In this document: positions 35,574 to 48,656 of the stretch, piece after piece | Numbering within the stretch: the first letter of the stretch is position 1 | Layout of the letters: each line of letters starts with the position of its first letter | Source of the DNA: Arsukibacterium perlucidum DSM 18276 | Lineage (GTDB): Bacteria > Pseudomonadota > Gammaproteobacteria > Enterobacterales > Alteromonadaceae | Reading direction: 5' to 3' | Assembly (NCBI RefSeq): GCF_000382165.1 | Contig: NZ_KB907712.1 | Span: 56,132 to 120,131, forward strand | DNA: 64,000 bases | The notes under the pieces: model-generated | The model's database searches: none | Told to the model about the DNA's origin: nothing | What the model saw: the letters and a program-made list of their open reading frames with translations, nothing else | Made by a program: the position numbers and the translations under genes

Positions 35574-36622
35574 CACACCCTGTTGCGGCCAGTGTTTTTC
35601 GCCAGATATAACTGTTTATCGGCTTGGTCGATTGCAGCAGCCAGGCTGGTGCTATCGTGGCAGCCGGCAACCCCGAAACTGGCTGTGACCGGCAGCGCTA
35701 GTTTGTCATGCTGCAGTGGCTGGTCCAGCAAAGCCTGGCGAATCTTCTCAGCAACCAGCATGGCGTCGTCAGCGCTGGTTTTAGGCAGAAAAAACAGAAA
35801 CTCTTCACCGCCAATCCGGCAGGCAATATCTTGCTGACGCAGGTTGCTGCGGAACAATTTGGCCAGATGGCGCAGCACAGCATCACCGGCGGCATGACCA
35901 TGTTGGTCATTCAGATGTTTGAAATGATCGATATCACAGATAATTACAGCAATTGGTAGCAGTAATTCGGGTTGCTGCTGCAGGCTGATGCTTAATGAAG
36001 AATCAATAAAACGACGGTTAAGCAGTAAGGTAAGAGGGTCGGTATTCGCCTGAACTTCTTTGCTTTGCTGTAATAGGTCCATCGCTTCATGGCTACGTTC
36101 ACGGTAGTGATCGTTAATCCAACAGACAATAATGACAATAAGCAATGAAGCAATAAACCGGCTGGCTTCGGCTTCTTTATAATCTGCCATAATAATGTCT
36201 GGAATAAACAACATTACAACCAGTACTACTAATAGTACTGCATTGCTTAACAGGGCTTTTTTAACCCCGAGTAAGCCAAACAGAATAGCCGGGAAAGGGA
36301 ACACCCAGTAAAGAGCGGTGTTATTAAAGCCGCCCTGGTATACCAGGGCAAGTACAAAAATGCCGACCAGAACAGCTTCAATATTACAAGCCAGGTTTAA
36401 ATTGCCAGACCAGCGGAAGTAGCTGATATTAATAAGAAAGGTGGCGCCAGTGCCGAATAAGATTAGCGGCAGCAAGGCTATTTCACCACCGAGGTTTTTA
36501 AAACCATAGATAAACATGACAACAGAGGTAATGTAACTGACAAAAGATAAAATGTAACGCCGACGTCGGGCATCAATTTTTTCAGCTTGCTTAGCACTAT
36601 CTTTATTTAAAGCTGCCTGCAA
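35570..36622 (-). CDS. Membrane diguanylate cyclase (GGDEF protein)
   Basis: 350 aa. About six membrane helices in the first 195 residues form a sensor. A GGDEF domain follows (DPLTLLLNRRFIDSSL, ICDIDHFKHLNDQHGHAAGDAVL), with an active-site loop GGEEF. An RQQD motif five residues before it is a canonical RxxD inhibitory site. It should make cyclic di-GMP and be feedback-inhibited by it. The input signal is unknown. The gene stands alone, facing the sigma-factor cassette. Confidence 0.93.
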   Translation of the reverse strand: MQAALNKDSAKQAEKIDARRRRYILSFVSYITSVVMFIYGFKNLGGEIALLPLILFGTGATFLINISYFRWSGNLNLACNIEAVLVGIFVLALVYQGGFNNTALYWVFPFPAILFGLLGVKKALLSNAVLLVVLVVMLFIPDIIMADYKEAEASRFIASLLIVIIVCWINDHYRERSHEAMDLLQQSKEVQANTDPLTLLLNRRFIDSSLSISLQQQPELLLPIAVIICDIDHFKHLNDQHGHAAGDAVLRHLAKLFRSNLRQQDIACRIGGEEFLFFLPKTSADDAMLVAEKIRQALLDQPLQHDKLALPVTASFGVAGCHDSTSLAAAIDQADKQLYLAKNTGRNRVC

Positions 36623-36684
36623 CAGCGCTACCCCCTGTTTTTGTCTATCCTAGCATAGAAATTCAGAATTATAGTTATAGCCGC

Positions 36685-38268
36685 TTAAGGAGAGGCTTCT
36701 TGCTGTTTTGCATGTTCTACCAGTGCCCGAACATCAGCCAGCAGTTGCTGGGCATCGTACACTATGCCATCTTTAACCGTATACCGAATGCCCTGAGTAC
36801 GGATAGCTTTATTATCGGCATTCAGCCGATAGTGGCCTGTGCCATAAAGCACTTTAAAGTTAGCCAATGGATTTTCGGCAACGATAACCAGGTCGGCTTT
36901 CTTACCGGGCACCACGCTGCCAATGTCTTGCTCCAGCCCCAGGGCAATAGCACCATTCAAGGTGGCGGCCTGAATCACTTCCAGCGCATTAAAGCCGGCT
37001 TCACGCAGCAGCTCCAGTTCCTGAATAAAAGCAAAGCCATAAATTTTATAAATATAGCCAGCGTCAGAGCCGACTGTGATCCGGCCACCATGATTTTTAT
37101 AATCGTTCAAAAACTGCATCCAGATCCGGTAGTTTTCGCGCCACGCAATTTCATGGTCGGTAGTCCAGTCAAACCAGTATGAACCATGGGCGTAACGACT
37201 GGGCGTAAAAAACCGGCTTAGGGTAGGCAGGGTGTAATCCTGGTGCCATTCGGCATTACGCTGGGCGGCAGCATCACGGCTGGCCTCATAAATAGTAAGT
37301 GTTGGGTTGATGGTAAAATTCAGCTCAATTAATTCATCACGCACGGCGTTCCACTTGTCTGAACCCGGCGCGGCAGCCTGACGCCATAACTCGCCGGCTG
37401 CACCAAAGCGGTCTTGCTCATTCTGATAGTTGTAATTTGCCGGATAGTTTTGAATAGTCTGGCCGGTAAACAGGGCCTCTGGTAGCCCATACCAATGCTC
37501 CATCGAGCCTAAACCCATCCGGGCGCTGTCCAGTACATTGGTACGCGCCACATTCAGCTGGGCGTGGTGCATCATGGTACCCAGTTGTTGTTTGTTTGCT
37601 TCATCCAGCGCGGCAGCAATAATACCCGGGGTGGCACCAAAAAATTTAATACCGGCCGCACCGGCCTTTTTAATATCGCGCACCCATTTGCGGGCCTGCT
37701 CCGGATTAAACGCCGCCTGCGCCAGCCCCTGGCCAAAACCAACGTAAGGTACTATTCGTGGCGCCACTATCCGGTTTTCAGCTGCTGCTTTAACATGCTT
37801 TAAAGTCCAGGCCAGGCCGTTAAAACTGCCAGGCTCCCGCACCGTGGTAATACCATGGGCCAACCAGAGTTTAAATACGTATTCCGCCGGGATACCGTTA
37901 GCTGAACCGCCAATATGGCCATGCATATCGACAAAGCCAGGCAGAATATACATGCCGCTGATATCCATCTCGGTGTCACCATCTTTTGCTACCGGCCGAC
38001 CATCGGCAAGCACGGGTACATCGGGGTAGCCCACTACCACTACCTGACTGATCCGGTCTTTTTCAATGACAATATCCACCGGGCCAATAGCCGGTGCGCC
38101 TTCACCGCTAATTAAAGTGCCGCCGCGCAGAATTAACCGCTTATACGGGCCGTCACCTTCACCTTGGTTGCGCTCAGGCGCAGAGGGGGTACGTTCAATA
38201 TCATTGGCTAATATTGGCAAACAAGTGGTGCTAATAAACAGCATTAAGGTGCTAAGCAGCAAGCGCAT
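36685..38268 (-). CDS. Exported amidohydrolase family protein
   Basis: About 527 aa. I chose ATG 38268 (MRLLLSTLMLFISTTCLPILA, a signal peptide cut near ANDIERT), with AAAGGA seven bases upstream, over a frame start 11 codons earlier. Metal-binding motifs of the amidohydrolase superfamily are present: GFVDMHGHIGG, KFFGATP (possible carboxylated Lys), MMHHAQ, SMEHW and GSDAGYIY. The C-terminus (IGSVVPGKKADLVIVAENPLANF) is typical. It is probably a periplasmic imidazolonepropionase/dipeptidase-like enzyme; the substrate cannot be read from sequence. Confidence 0.87.
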   Translation of the reverse strand: MRLLLSTLMLFISTTCLPILANDIERTPSAPERNQGEGDGPYKRLILRGGTLISGEGAPAIGPVDIVIEKDRISQVVVVGYPDVPVLADGRPVAKDGDTEMDISGMYILPGFVDMHGHIGGSANGIPAEYVFKLWLAHGITTVREPGSFNGLAWTLKHVKAAAENRIVAPRIVPYVGFGQGLAQAAFNPEQARKWVRDIKKAGAAGIKFFGATPGIIAAALDEANKQQLGTMMHHAQLNVARTNVLDSARMGLGSMEHWYGLPEALFTGQTIQNYPANYNYQNEQDRFGAAGELWRQAAAPGSDKWNAVRDELIELNFTINPTLTIYEASRDAAAQRNAEWHQDYTLPTLSRFFTPSRYAHGSYWFDWTTDHEIAWRENYRIWMQFLNDYKNHGGRITVGSDAGYIYKIYGFAFIQELELLREAGFNALEVIQAATLNGAIALGLEQDIGSVVPGKKADLVIVAENPLANFKVLYGTGHYRLNADNKAIRTQGIRYTVKDGIVYDAQQLLADVRALVEHAKQQEASP

Positions 38269-38357
38269 GGCAAGTCCTTTAAGATTATACAGGGAAAGCA
38301 TACGAACCAGTGTGCCAAGGCATAAGCCTCAGCGCCAGTGCAACGCGGTAAACTGCC

Positions 38358-38852
38358 TCAACTAAAGCGTGAACAGTAAATATCAGCTAGTCCTTCAACA
38401 AAGGCCACTTCATCTTCCGTCCAGCGTTTGATCACAGCTGTTTGCTCACAGCAAATAATGCCGCTGAGTTTATCGCCATGAAAAATAGGCACGTCCAGTA
38501 AAGATTTGATATCAAAAGGTTTTAGAAATAAATCAGCCAAATCCCGGGTTGCCGGGTCACTCTGTGCATCACTTGCCCTTATTACCTTTTTCTTATCAAG
38601 TGCTGCAAAGTAGCCAGGAAAGCTCCAGCGATCTATCAGCAGAGCCTCTTTGCTCATGCCGCTGTCTTTATCCAGCAGCAACTCACATCGAAGTAAGTCT
38701 TCGTCAGTATATTGCCATAGTCCCACCTGTTGAATCTTCAGACCATTAAGACAGCATGTTAAGATCTGCTGCCTCGCCTCGCTGTCTGAAATATCCCTAT
38801 TTTGTAGAGCACTGCGAAGTTGCTCAAGCTCGGCTGACAGATATGGTTCCAT
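38358..38852 (-). CDS. GAF-domain protein
   Basis: About 164 aa from ATG 38852 (MEPYLSAELEQLRSAL); the frame extends upstream to a TTG at 38930, so the start is uncertain. A short helical lead (LRSALQNRDISDSEARQQILTCCLNGL) precedes one GAF domain (VGLWQYTDEDLLRCELLLD, SLLDVPIFHGDKLSGIICCEQT, WTEDEVAFVEGLADIYCSRFS). No output domain follows, so it may be a stand-alone sensor or a free module of a two-component system. Two cysteines in the sequence IICCEQ are a possible ligand or redox site. Function unknown. Confidence 0.75.
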   Translation of the reverse strand: MEPYLSAELEQLRSALQNRDISDSEARQQILTCCLNGLKIQQVGLWQYTDEDLLRCELLLDKDSGMSKEALLIDRWSFPGYFAALDKKKVIRASDAQSDPATRDLADLFLKPFDIKSLLDVPIFHGDKLSGIICCEQTAVIKRWTEDEVAFVEGLADIYCSRFS

Positions 38853-38959
38853 AAATACAATATTCTCCGGGGTGCTAAGGTAAACCAAAGTTGCAGCATT
38901 AAAAATGGATGGTTTCAGCGAAATTTGCAACCTCAGATATAAAAACGCCAGTAAGTTTT

Positions 38960-39385
38960 TTAGGTTTTAAATCCGGTATTTATTTTAGTTTGTGGCAAGT
39001 GCTGTTGTAGCCACTGTAAAAAAGGCTGATATTGGTCCATAGGAAACTTGTAACGTACAAAAAGACTATTATTCAGCCTGAAATCTATATAAGCCAGTTG
39101 GTCCTGCTGGTACAGACTGAGTTGTTTTATATCGCTGATTCTGGCTCTCTCCATCGCCACTTGCAGCCAGGTTCCATCACTGGAGAACAGTTTCTGAATA
39201 TCTTTGCTAAAGACGAATTCGCCCTTATTTGCCGGAGTTAAACTCATTGTTATTACTATGTCGGCAATCAGCAGTATCAGTACCGCGCCGGCGGTATACC
39301 AGTTGAACCACCAAAGCAGAAGCATTAACACCAGCAGCACTATGGCTTTTACCGGCACTGAGTCTTTAATTAAAGGCCATAACAT
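38960..39385 (-). CDS. Hypothetical membrane protein
   Basis: 141 aa. Two hydrophobic helices (about residues 13-50, KAIVLLVLMLLLWWFNWYTAGAVLILLIADIVITM) are followed by about 90 soluble residues (FSKDIQKLFSSDGTWLQVAMERARISDIKQLSLY, DFRLNNSLFVRYKFP). I do not recognise the family. The soluble part could form a PH-like barrel, as in small bacterial proteins with a membrane anchor; this is inference. It lies between the GAF gene and the toxin-antitoxin remnant. Confidence 0.6.
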   Translation of the reverse strand: MLWPLIKDSVPVKAIVLLVLMLLLWWFNWYTAGAVLILLIADIVITMSLTPANKGEFVFSKDIQKLFSSDGTWLQVAMERARISDIKQLSLYQQDQLAYIDFRLNNSLFVRYKFPMDQYQPFLQWLQQHLPQTKINTGFKT

Positions 39386-39408
39386 AACACGCTACTCCAT
39401 AGCATTAA

Positions 39409-39531
39409 CTCACACAGCGACGGTATAAAACCGAGGTTTTTAAGTCAAGCGGCGCTTTGCAAGCGATTGTAACAAAGGGTGAAAGGCTGCTGGACGCTGG
39501 CGCATTATTTGAGATAAACACAGATGAATAA
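39409..39531 (+). pseudogene. Probable remnant of a RelE/HigB-like toxin gene
   Basis: An open frame without a start codon reads RYKTEVFKSSGALQAIVTKG and then ERLLDAGALFEINTDE before TAA (39529-39531). RYKTEVFK resembles the N-terminus, and the last 15 or so residues the C-terminus, of the toxins paired with YiaG/HigA-like antitoxins. The about 80 residues usually between them are missing. Its stop overlaps the next start (GATGAATAA), the coupling typical of such operons. This is too short for certainty; the call rests mainly on position and on the clear antitoxin remnant. Confidence 0.35.
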
Positions 39532-39691
39532 AAAAATTTTAGACATGGTGCAGGGAACCGCGCAGGATTTTTACAATGCCGGGGTAATGCATGATACGAC
39601 ACTGCGGGAGCAGGGACAAAAAAAGCCAAATGGCCCTTCGTTAAAGTTGCTTAATCTGGTGGCTAAAAAGGGCTTAAAGATACTGGCATAA
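39524..39691 (+). pseudogene. Antitoxin (HTH, HigA/YiaG-like) remnant with internal deletion
   Basis: 55 codons beginning MNKKILDMVQGTAQDFYNAG and ending KKPNGPSLKLLNLVAKKG-LKILA. Both ends match the helix-turn-helix antitoxins of type II systems. In those proteins about 45 residues, including the whole HTH, come between the segment corresponding to TLRE here and the one corresponding to QGQKKPNGPS. Here they are joined directly (TLREQGQKK), still in frame. The junction (CTGCGGGAGCAGGGA) fits recombination between GGGAG repeats. The product cannot bind DNA through an HTH. It may be translated but should be inactive. Confidence 0.65.
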
Positions 39692-39697
39692 TCGATA

Positions 39698-39946
39698 TTA
39701 CCCACTAACCTTTTTCACCACATACCGATATGGCAGCTCAGTAGTATCGCTGGCCAGTAACTCATGGTCCATAAAGCGGCAGAATGCCGGGATATCGCGG
39801 GTGGTTGCCGGGTCGTCGGCGATAATTAATAAAGTGTCACCGACCTGCATTTTGCGAATGGTTAAGCGGATCATCATCACCGGCTCGGGGCAGCGCATGC
39901 CTAAGGCGTCCAGGGTTTGGGTGGCGCTGTTAAAAAGCGGGTTCAT
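39698..39946 (-). CDS. tusA: Sulfur carrier protein TusA
   Basis: 82 aa from ATG 39946 ([22 protein letters not shown]), with CGGAG five bases upstream; the frame extends ten codons further without support. The motif [15 protein letters not shown] holds the sulfur-carrying Cys, and [20 protein letters not shown] is characteristic. TusA relays sulfur from IscS to the TusBCD/MnmA pathway of 2-thiouridine synthesis, which acts on the same tRNA wobble base as MnmE/MnmG. Confidence 0.93.
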   Translation of the reverse strand: MNPLFNSATQTLDALGMRCPEPVMMIRLTIRKMQVGDTLLIIADDPATTRDIPAFCRFMDHELLASDTTELPYRYVVKKVSG

Positions 39947-40027
39947 TACTACTCCGATAATCTTAATCTTCTTCAAAAGCTTAGTTTACTGGCTTACGCA
40001 AGTTGCACTAATCAGGCAACGGCTGTA

Positions 40028-40185
40028 GGTTGCAACACCCACTGTGCTCGCCACAGCAACTACTCCGGGCTTCCTGCCCTACGCTGCGCCAGCTAAAGCT
40101 GTTCAAATTCGTTCCTGACGAATTTGTCGCTCGGGCTGGCGCCCTCACTCAGACACTCTGTGTCTGCGCAAGTGGGGTTCCAACC
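40028..40185. repeat. Structured intergenic element with nested inverted repeats
   Basis: The 349-base tusA-fadA gap holds no gene but many hairpins. From outside in: an imperfect outer stem GGTTGCAACACCCACT (40028-40043) with 40171-40185; CTGTG/CACAG at 40042-40056; GGGC/GCCC at 40067-40079; GCGCCAGC/GCTGGCGC at 40086-40093 and 40135-40142, enclosing AAATTCGT/ACGAATTT at 40105-40125; and CAGACAC/GTGTCTG at 40150-40166. This resembles a mobile palindromic unit or MITE-like repeat and not a single terminator. The rest of the gap holds the fadA terminator. Confidence 0.65.
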
Positions 40186-40224
40186 ATCGCCTTGGTTTAG
40201 CGACACCTTCTGTTCACTAAAACG

Positions 40225-40248
40225 AAAAAAGGGCCGTAAAAACGGCCC
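40225..40248 (-). terminator. Intrinsic terminator of fadBA
   Basis: On the minus strand GGGCCGT pairs with ACGGCCC (plus 40231-40237, 40242-40248) around a four-base loop, followed by six T. It lies 48 bases after the fadA stop. Confidence 0.92.
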
Positions 40249-40295
40249 TTATTCTATGCGATTGCGCTGGTCGCTACCAGCCTGTTGCTAACAGC

Positions 40296-43629
<3,334 letters not shown>

Positions 43630-43732
43630 AAATATGCTCCTTGGTCGCGTTATAGGGTGATTGTCGCAACTGGTACGATGAGGTTAACAGGTTCAGTGTG
43701 TCGTGCTTTACTAAAAATTTCAACCGTTATTT

Positions 43733-43745
43733 AAACAGGTGTTTG
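43733..43745. promoter_or_regulatory. Candidate PsrA-type operator upstream of fadB
   Basis: AAACAGGTGTTTG contains a palindromic AAAC-N4-GTTT core, matching the AAAC(N2-4)GTTT pattern reported for PsrA, the fatty-acid-responsive repressor of many gammaproteobacteria. It lies 104 bases before fadB in the fadB-slt divergent gap. The motif is short and could arise by chance. Confidence 0.4.
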
Positions 43746-43835
43746 AAAAAGGCAGCCAAACCCAGCTAAACGTTGCCATTAGGTGTGACTAACTATAGTT
43801 GCTTTTCTATTTTTCGCTGGAGTCAGAGGTAAGTC

Positions 43836-45773
43836 GTGATAACTTTTCGTTCATTAGTCGCCGCCACAGTGTTAACTACAACGGTGGTGTCCTGCGTATT
43901 TGCAGCCCGGGCGGCTGATCAGGATAAATTACAACAGCAACGGCAGCGTTTTGTCGCGCTGGAACATAGCATCGACAACGTTAGCCGCAAGCAGGCTGAA
44001 AGTTGGTTTGCCGAGTTGGAAGGCTATCCGTTGCAGCCCTATTTACGCCTGAAACGGCTACAAAAGTTTTTAAACGCTCACGATGCAATAGAAGAATTTC
44101 TGACGCAATACCAGGGCACGCCAATGGATTGGCCGTTACGTAAGCCCTGGCTGCTGCGCCTGGCTGAGCAGCAACAAGCTGAACGCTTTCTGGCGAATTT
44201 TCCCGGCTCGTCAGATGCTGAGCTAACGTGTCTGGCATTGCGTTTTCAGTTATCAACCAAAGCCTTGCCTGAGGCAGAAATATGGCAGCAAACGGAGCAA
44301 ATCTGGACTGAAGGTAAATCGCAGCCACGCGCCTGTGACCCGTTATTTACTGCCTGGCGCAACAGTAAACCGTTGCAAAGTGAAACAGTGCATCGTCGGC
44401 TGCAACTGGCCGCAGAAGGCGGCCAGGCCCAGCTTATACCCTATTTAAAAACCTTGTTACCAGCTAATGAGCAGTATATCGCAGATTTATGGCAGCAAAC
44501 CCGGCGTAATCCGGCGGTGATCGCCAGGGCAAAGTTTTTCCCAGGCAAACATATAATAGAACGCGATGTGCTGGCCTATGGCTTAAAGCGCTTAGTCTGG
44601 CGCTCACCCGATCAGGCACTGGCCACCTGGCAACGTCATGTAAATGACCCTTATTTCAGTAAGGCGCAGCGCTTGGATGTGCAGCGTCAGTTTGCCATAG
44701 CACTGGCCAGTAAGGGTGACAGCCGGGCTGAAAACTGGCTGACAACCTTACCCGCAGAGTTGTTTGACGTGAATCTGGCGCAATGGCAGGTTGCTCATGC
44801 GCTGCGCGAGCTGGACTGGCCTAAAGTGCAACAGGTGGTAGAGCAGCTACCCGCCGAGCTGCAGGGCGATATTAACTGGCGTTACTGGCGGGCCAGGGCA
44901 CTGGAAGAGCAGGGTGAAGCCGGGCTGGCCAAGGCGGAATTTACGGCTATTGCCGGCCAGCGTCACTACTATGGTTTTATGGCTGCCGCCAGAATTGGCT
45001 TGCCCCCAAGCCTGGCGCATAACCCGGTAAAGGTAAGCGATGAAGAAATCGCGTTGTTACAACAGCACCCCGCGGTGCAACGCGCCCAGCAGTTTCTGGC
45101 GCTGGGCCGGCTGACAGAAGCACGCCGTGAATGGAATCATTTACAGGATACCTCAGACGAGCAGCAGAAAATTACCTCGGCCAAGCTGGCCAGTCAGCTA
45201 CAGTGGTATGAGCGGGCGATCTTTTCGCTGGCCGATGTCGGTTACTGGGATGATGTCGAGCTACGCTTTCCGCTGGCCTATCAGCAGGAAATGCAGCTAT
45301 CTGCCGATAAGTATAATATCGACTCGGCTTGGAGCATGGCGATTGCCAGACGTGAAAGCTCCTTTATGGCCGATGCAAACTCGCCGGTGGGTGCACGTGG
45401 GCTAATGCAGATAATGCCCGGTACGGCCAACGAAATTGCGAAAAAGCAGGTGCAAATTCGCCAGCTATACAACCCGGTCACCAATATTGATTACGGTACC
45501 GATTATCTTAATTATTTAAAAAGGCGTAACGACGGCAACCTGTTAAAAGCGACCGCGGCTTACAATGCTGGCTATAGCCGGGTAAGGCAGTGGATCCCGC
45601 GGGATTATGCATTGCCGGCAGATGTTTGGGTAGAAACCATTCCGTACCGGGAAACCCGCGAGTATGTTAAAGCCGTAATGGCCTACTACCAGATTTACAA
45701 TATCCGGATGAATGTCACTCAGGATGTTTTTAAACCGCTGGTGGCTATGAAGATTGGGGTGATAGTGGAATAG
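43836..45773 (+). CDS. slt: Soluble lytic murein transglycosylase Slt70
   Basis: 645 aa. A signal peptide (ATVLTTTVVSCVFAARA) precedes a long helical superhelix of about 450 residues. The C-terminal goose-type lysozyme domain has catalytic Glu507 in ARRESSFMADANSPVGARGLMQIMPGTA and the typical TDYLNYLKRRNDGNLLKATAAYNAG. It cleaves peptidoglycan to anhydromuropeptides in the periplasm. Divergent from fadB; pepQ follows after 46 bases. Confidence 0.96.
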   Translation: MITFRSLVAATVLTTTVVSCVFAARAADQDKLQQQRQRFVALEHSIDNVSRKQAESWFAELEGYPLQPYLRLKRLQKFLNAHDAIEEFLTQYQGTPMDWPLRKPWLLRLAEQQQAERFLANFPGSSDAELTCLALRFQLSTKALPEAEIWQQTEQIWTEGKSQPRACDPLFTAWRNSKPLQSETVHRRLQLAAEGGQAQLIPYLKTLLPANEQYIADLWQQTRRNPAVIARAKFFPGKHIIERDVLAYGLKRLVWRSPDQALATWQRHVNDPYFSKAQRLDVQRQFAIALASKGDSRAENWLTTLPAELFDVNLAQWQVAHALRELDWPKVQQVVEQLPAELQGDINWRYWRARALEEQGEAGLAKAEFTAIAGQRHYYGFMAAARIGLPPSLAHNPVKVSDEEIALLQQHPAVQRAQQFLALGRLTEARREWNHLQDTSDEQQKITSAKLASQLQWYERAIFSLADVGYWDDVELRFPLAYQQEMQLSADKYNIDSAWSMAIARRESSFMADANSPVGARGLMQIMPGTANEIAKKQVQIRQLYNPVTNIDYGTDYLNYLKRRNDGNLLKATAAYNAGYSRVRQWIPRDYALPADVWVETIPYRETREYVKAVMAYYQIYNIRMNVTQDVFKPLVAMKIGVIVE

Positions 45774-45807
45774 TGCTATTATTGCGCTCATCAGCCCACT
45801 CAACTAA

Positions 45808-47145
<1,338 letters not shown>

Positions 47146-47164
47146 CAGGGCGTTAAGGGACGCT

Positions 47165-48616
47165 ATGCAATATCGCTCTATCATCCGGATCCTGGGGCTG
47201 CTGATCGCGATTTTCAGTATCACCATGATCCCGCCGGCACTGGTTGCTTTTGGCTATAAAGACGGTGCAGGTGTACCTTTTATCCTGTCGTTTTTATTGT
47301 GTCTGGCAATGGGCTTTGCCATTTGGTATCCCAATCGTAGCCACCGTTCTGAGTTAAAAGTACGGGACGGTTTCTTAATCGTGGTGTTGTTCTGGACGGT
47401 GCTGGGAGCGGTTGGCGCTATTCCACTATTACTAACCAGCAATCCCGATATGGGGCTGGCCGATGCCTTCTTCGAGGCTTTCTCGGGCCTTACTACCACC
47501 GGTGCCACCGTATTAACCGGTATTGAAACCCTGCCCAAAGCTATTCTGTATTATCGCCAGCAGCTGCAATGGCTGGGCGGAATGGGGATAATTGTACTAG
47601 CGGTAGCCATTTTGCCCCTGTTAGGGGTGGGTGGTATGCAGCTGTACCGGGCAGAAACGCCGGGGCCGGTTAAAGATAATAAAATGACCCCGCGGATTGC
47701 CGACACTGCCAAGCATTTATGGTACATCTATCTGGCGATAACCATTGCCTGCGCCCTGGCATTTCATCTGGCAGGTATGTCAGTGTTTGATGCTATTTGT
47801 CATGCATTTTCCACGGTAGCCATTGGTGGCTTTTCAACCTATGACGCCAGTATGGGGTACTTTAACAGTGCCACCATCAATATGATTTGCGTCATCTTTT
47901 TACTGATAAGTGCGGTTAATTTTCCGCTGCACTTTGCCGCTATCCGCGGTAAAAGCGTGTCGACTTATTTCAGGGACCCCGAGTTTAAAGTGTTTTTAGG
48001 TATTCAGGCCAGCCTGGTGCTTATCTGTTTTCTGGTGCTGTTAAACACCAATGTGTATGAGACTAGTGGCGAAGCGCTGAACCATGCTGCTTTTCAGGCA
48101 GTGTCGATATCAACTACAGCCGGCTTTACCACTGATGGTTTTTCTACCTGGCCATTGTTTTTACCCATCCTGTTAATTTTTTCCAGTTTTATTGGTGGCT
48201 GTGCCGGTTCTACCGGCGGTGGCATGAAAGTGGTAAGGGTATTACTACTATTTTTGCAGGGCCGGCGCGAGCTGAACCGGTTGGTGCATCCGCGGGCGGT
48301 ATATGCCATTAAACTGGGGCGCCGGCCGGTAGAAGACCGGATTGTTGAAGCAGTATGGGGCTTTTTTGCCGCTTATGCTGTGGTGTTTGTAGTTATTATG
48401 TTGTCACTCATATTAACAGGCATGGACAATATCAGCGCTTTTACGGCCACCGCAGCCTGTTTAAATAACCTTGGCCCGGGGCTGGGAGAAGTTGCCGCTC
48501 ATTTTGGCTCTATCCCTGACGCCGCCAAATGGCTGCTGATTGTTGCAATGGTATTTGGCCGGCTGGAAATTTTTACCCTGCTGGTATTATTTACCCCGGC
48601 ATTCTGGCGGGACTAG
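47165..48616 (+). CDS. trkH: Trk potassium uptake protein TrkH
   Basis: 483 aa, many membrane helices in four pore repeats. Filter-like segments are GLTTTGATVLTG, STVAIGGFSTYDAS, STTAGFTTDGF and CLNNLGPGLGE. TrkH is the pore subunit of the K+ transporter and is gated by TrkA, which lies next to it in convergent orientation. It begins 20 bases after pepQ. Confidence 0.96.
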   Translation: MQYRSIIRILGLLIAIFSITMIPPALVAFGYKDGAGVPFILSFLLCLAMGFAIWYPNRSHRSELKVRDGFLIVVLFWTVLGAVGAIPLLLTSNPDMGLADAFFEAFSGLTTTGATVLTGIETLPKAILYYRQQLQWLGGMGIIVLAVAILPLLGVGGMQLYRAETPGPVKDNKMTPRIADTAKHLWYIYLAITIACALAFHLAGMSVFDAICHAFSTVAIGGFSTYDASMGYFNSATINMICVIFLLISAVNFPLHFAAIRGKSVSTYFRDPEFKVFLGIQASLVLICFLVLLNTNVYETSGEALNHAAFQAVSISTTAGFTTDGFSTWPLFLPILLIFSSFIGGCAGSTGGGMKVVRVLLLFLQGRRELNRLVHPRAVYAIKLGRRPVEDRIVEAVWGFFAAYAVVFVVIMLSLILTGMDNISAFTATAACLNNLGPGLGEVAAHFGSIPDAAKWLLIVAMVFGRLEIFTLLVLFTPAFWRD

Positions 48617-48656
48617 CCCTGGCTTTGGCCATGGCTAGTCGCTTGCTGCACCAGAG

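Noticed and set aside
48611..48640. Inverted repeat GACTAGCC/GGCTAGTC at the trkH stop as a terminator
   Set aside because: The loop is 14 bases and no T-tract follows on either strand.
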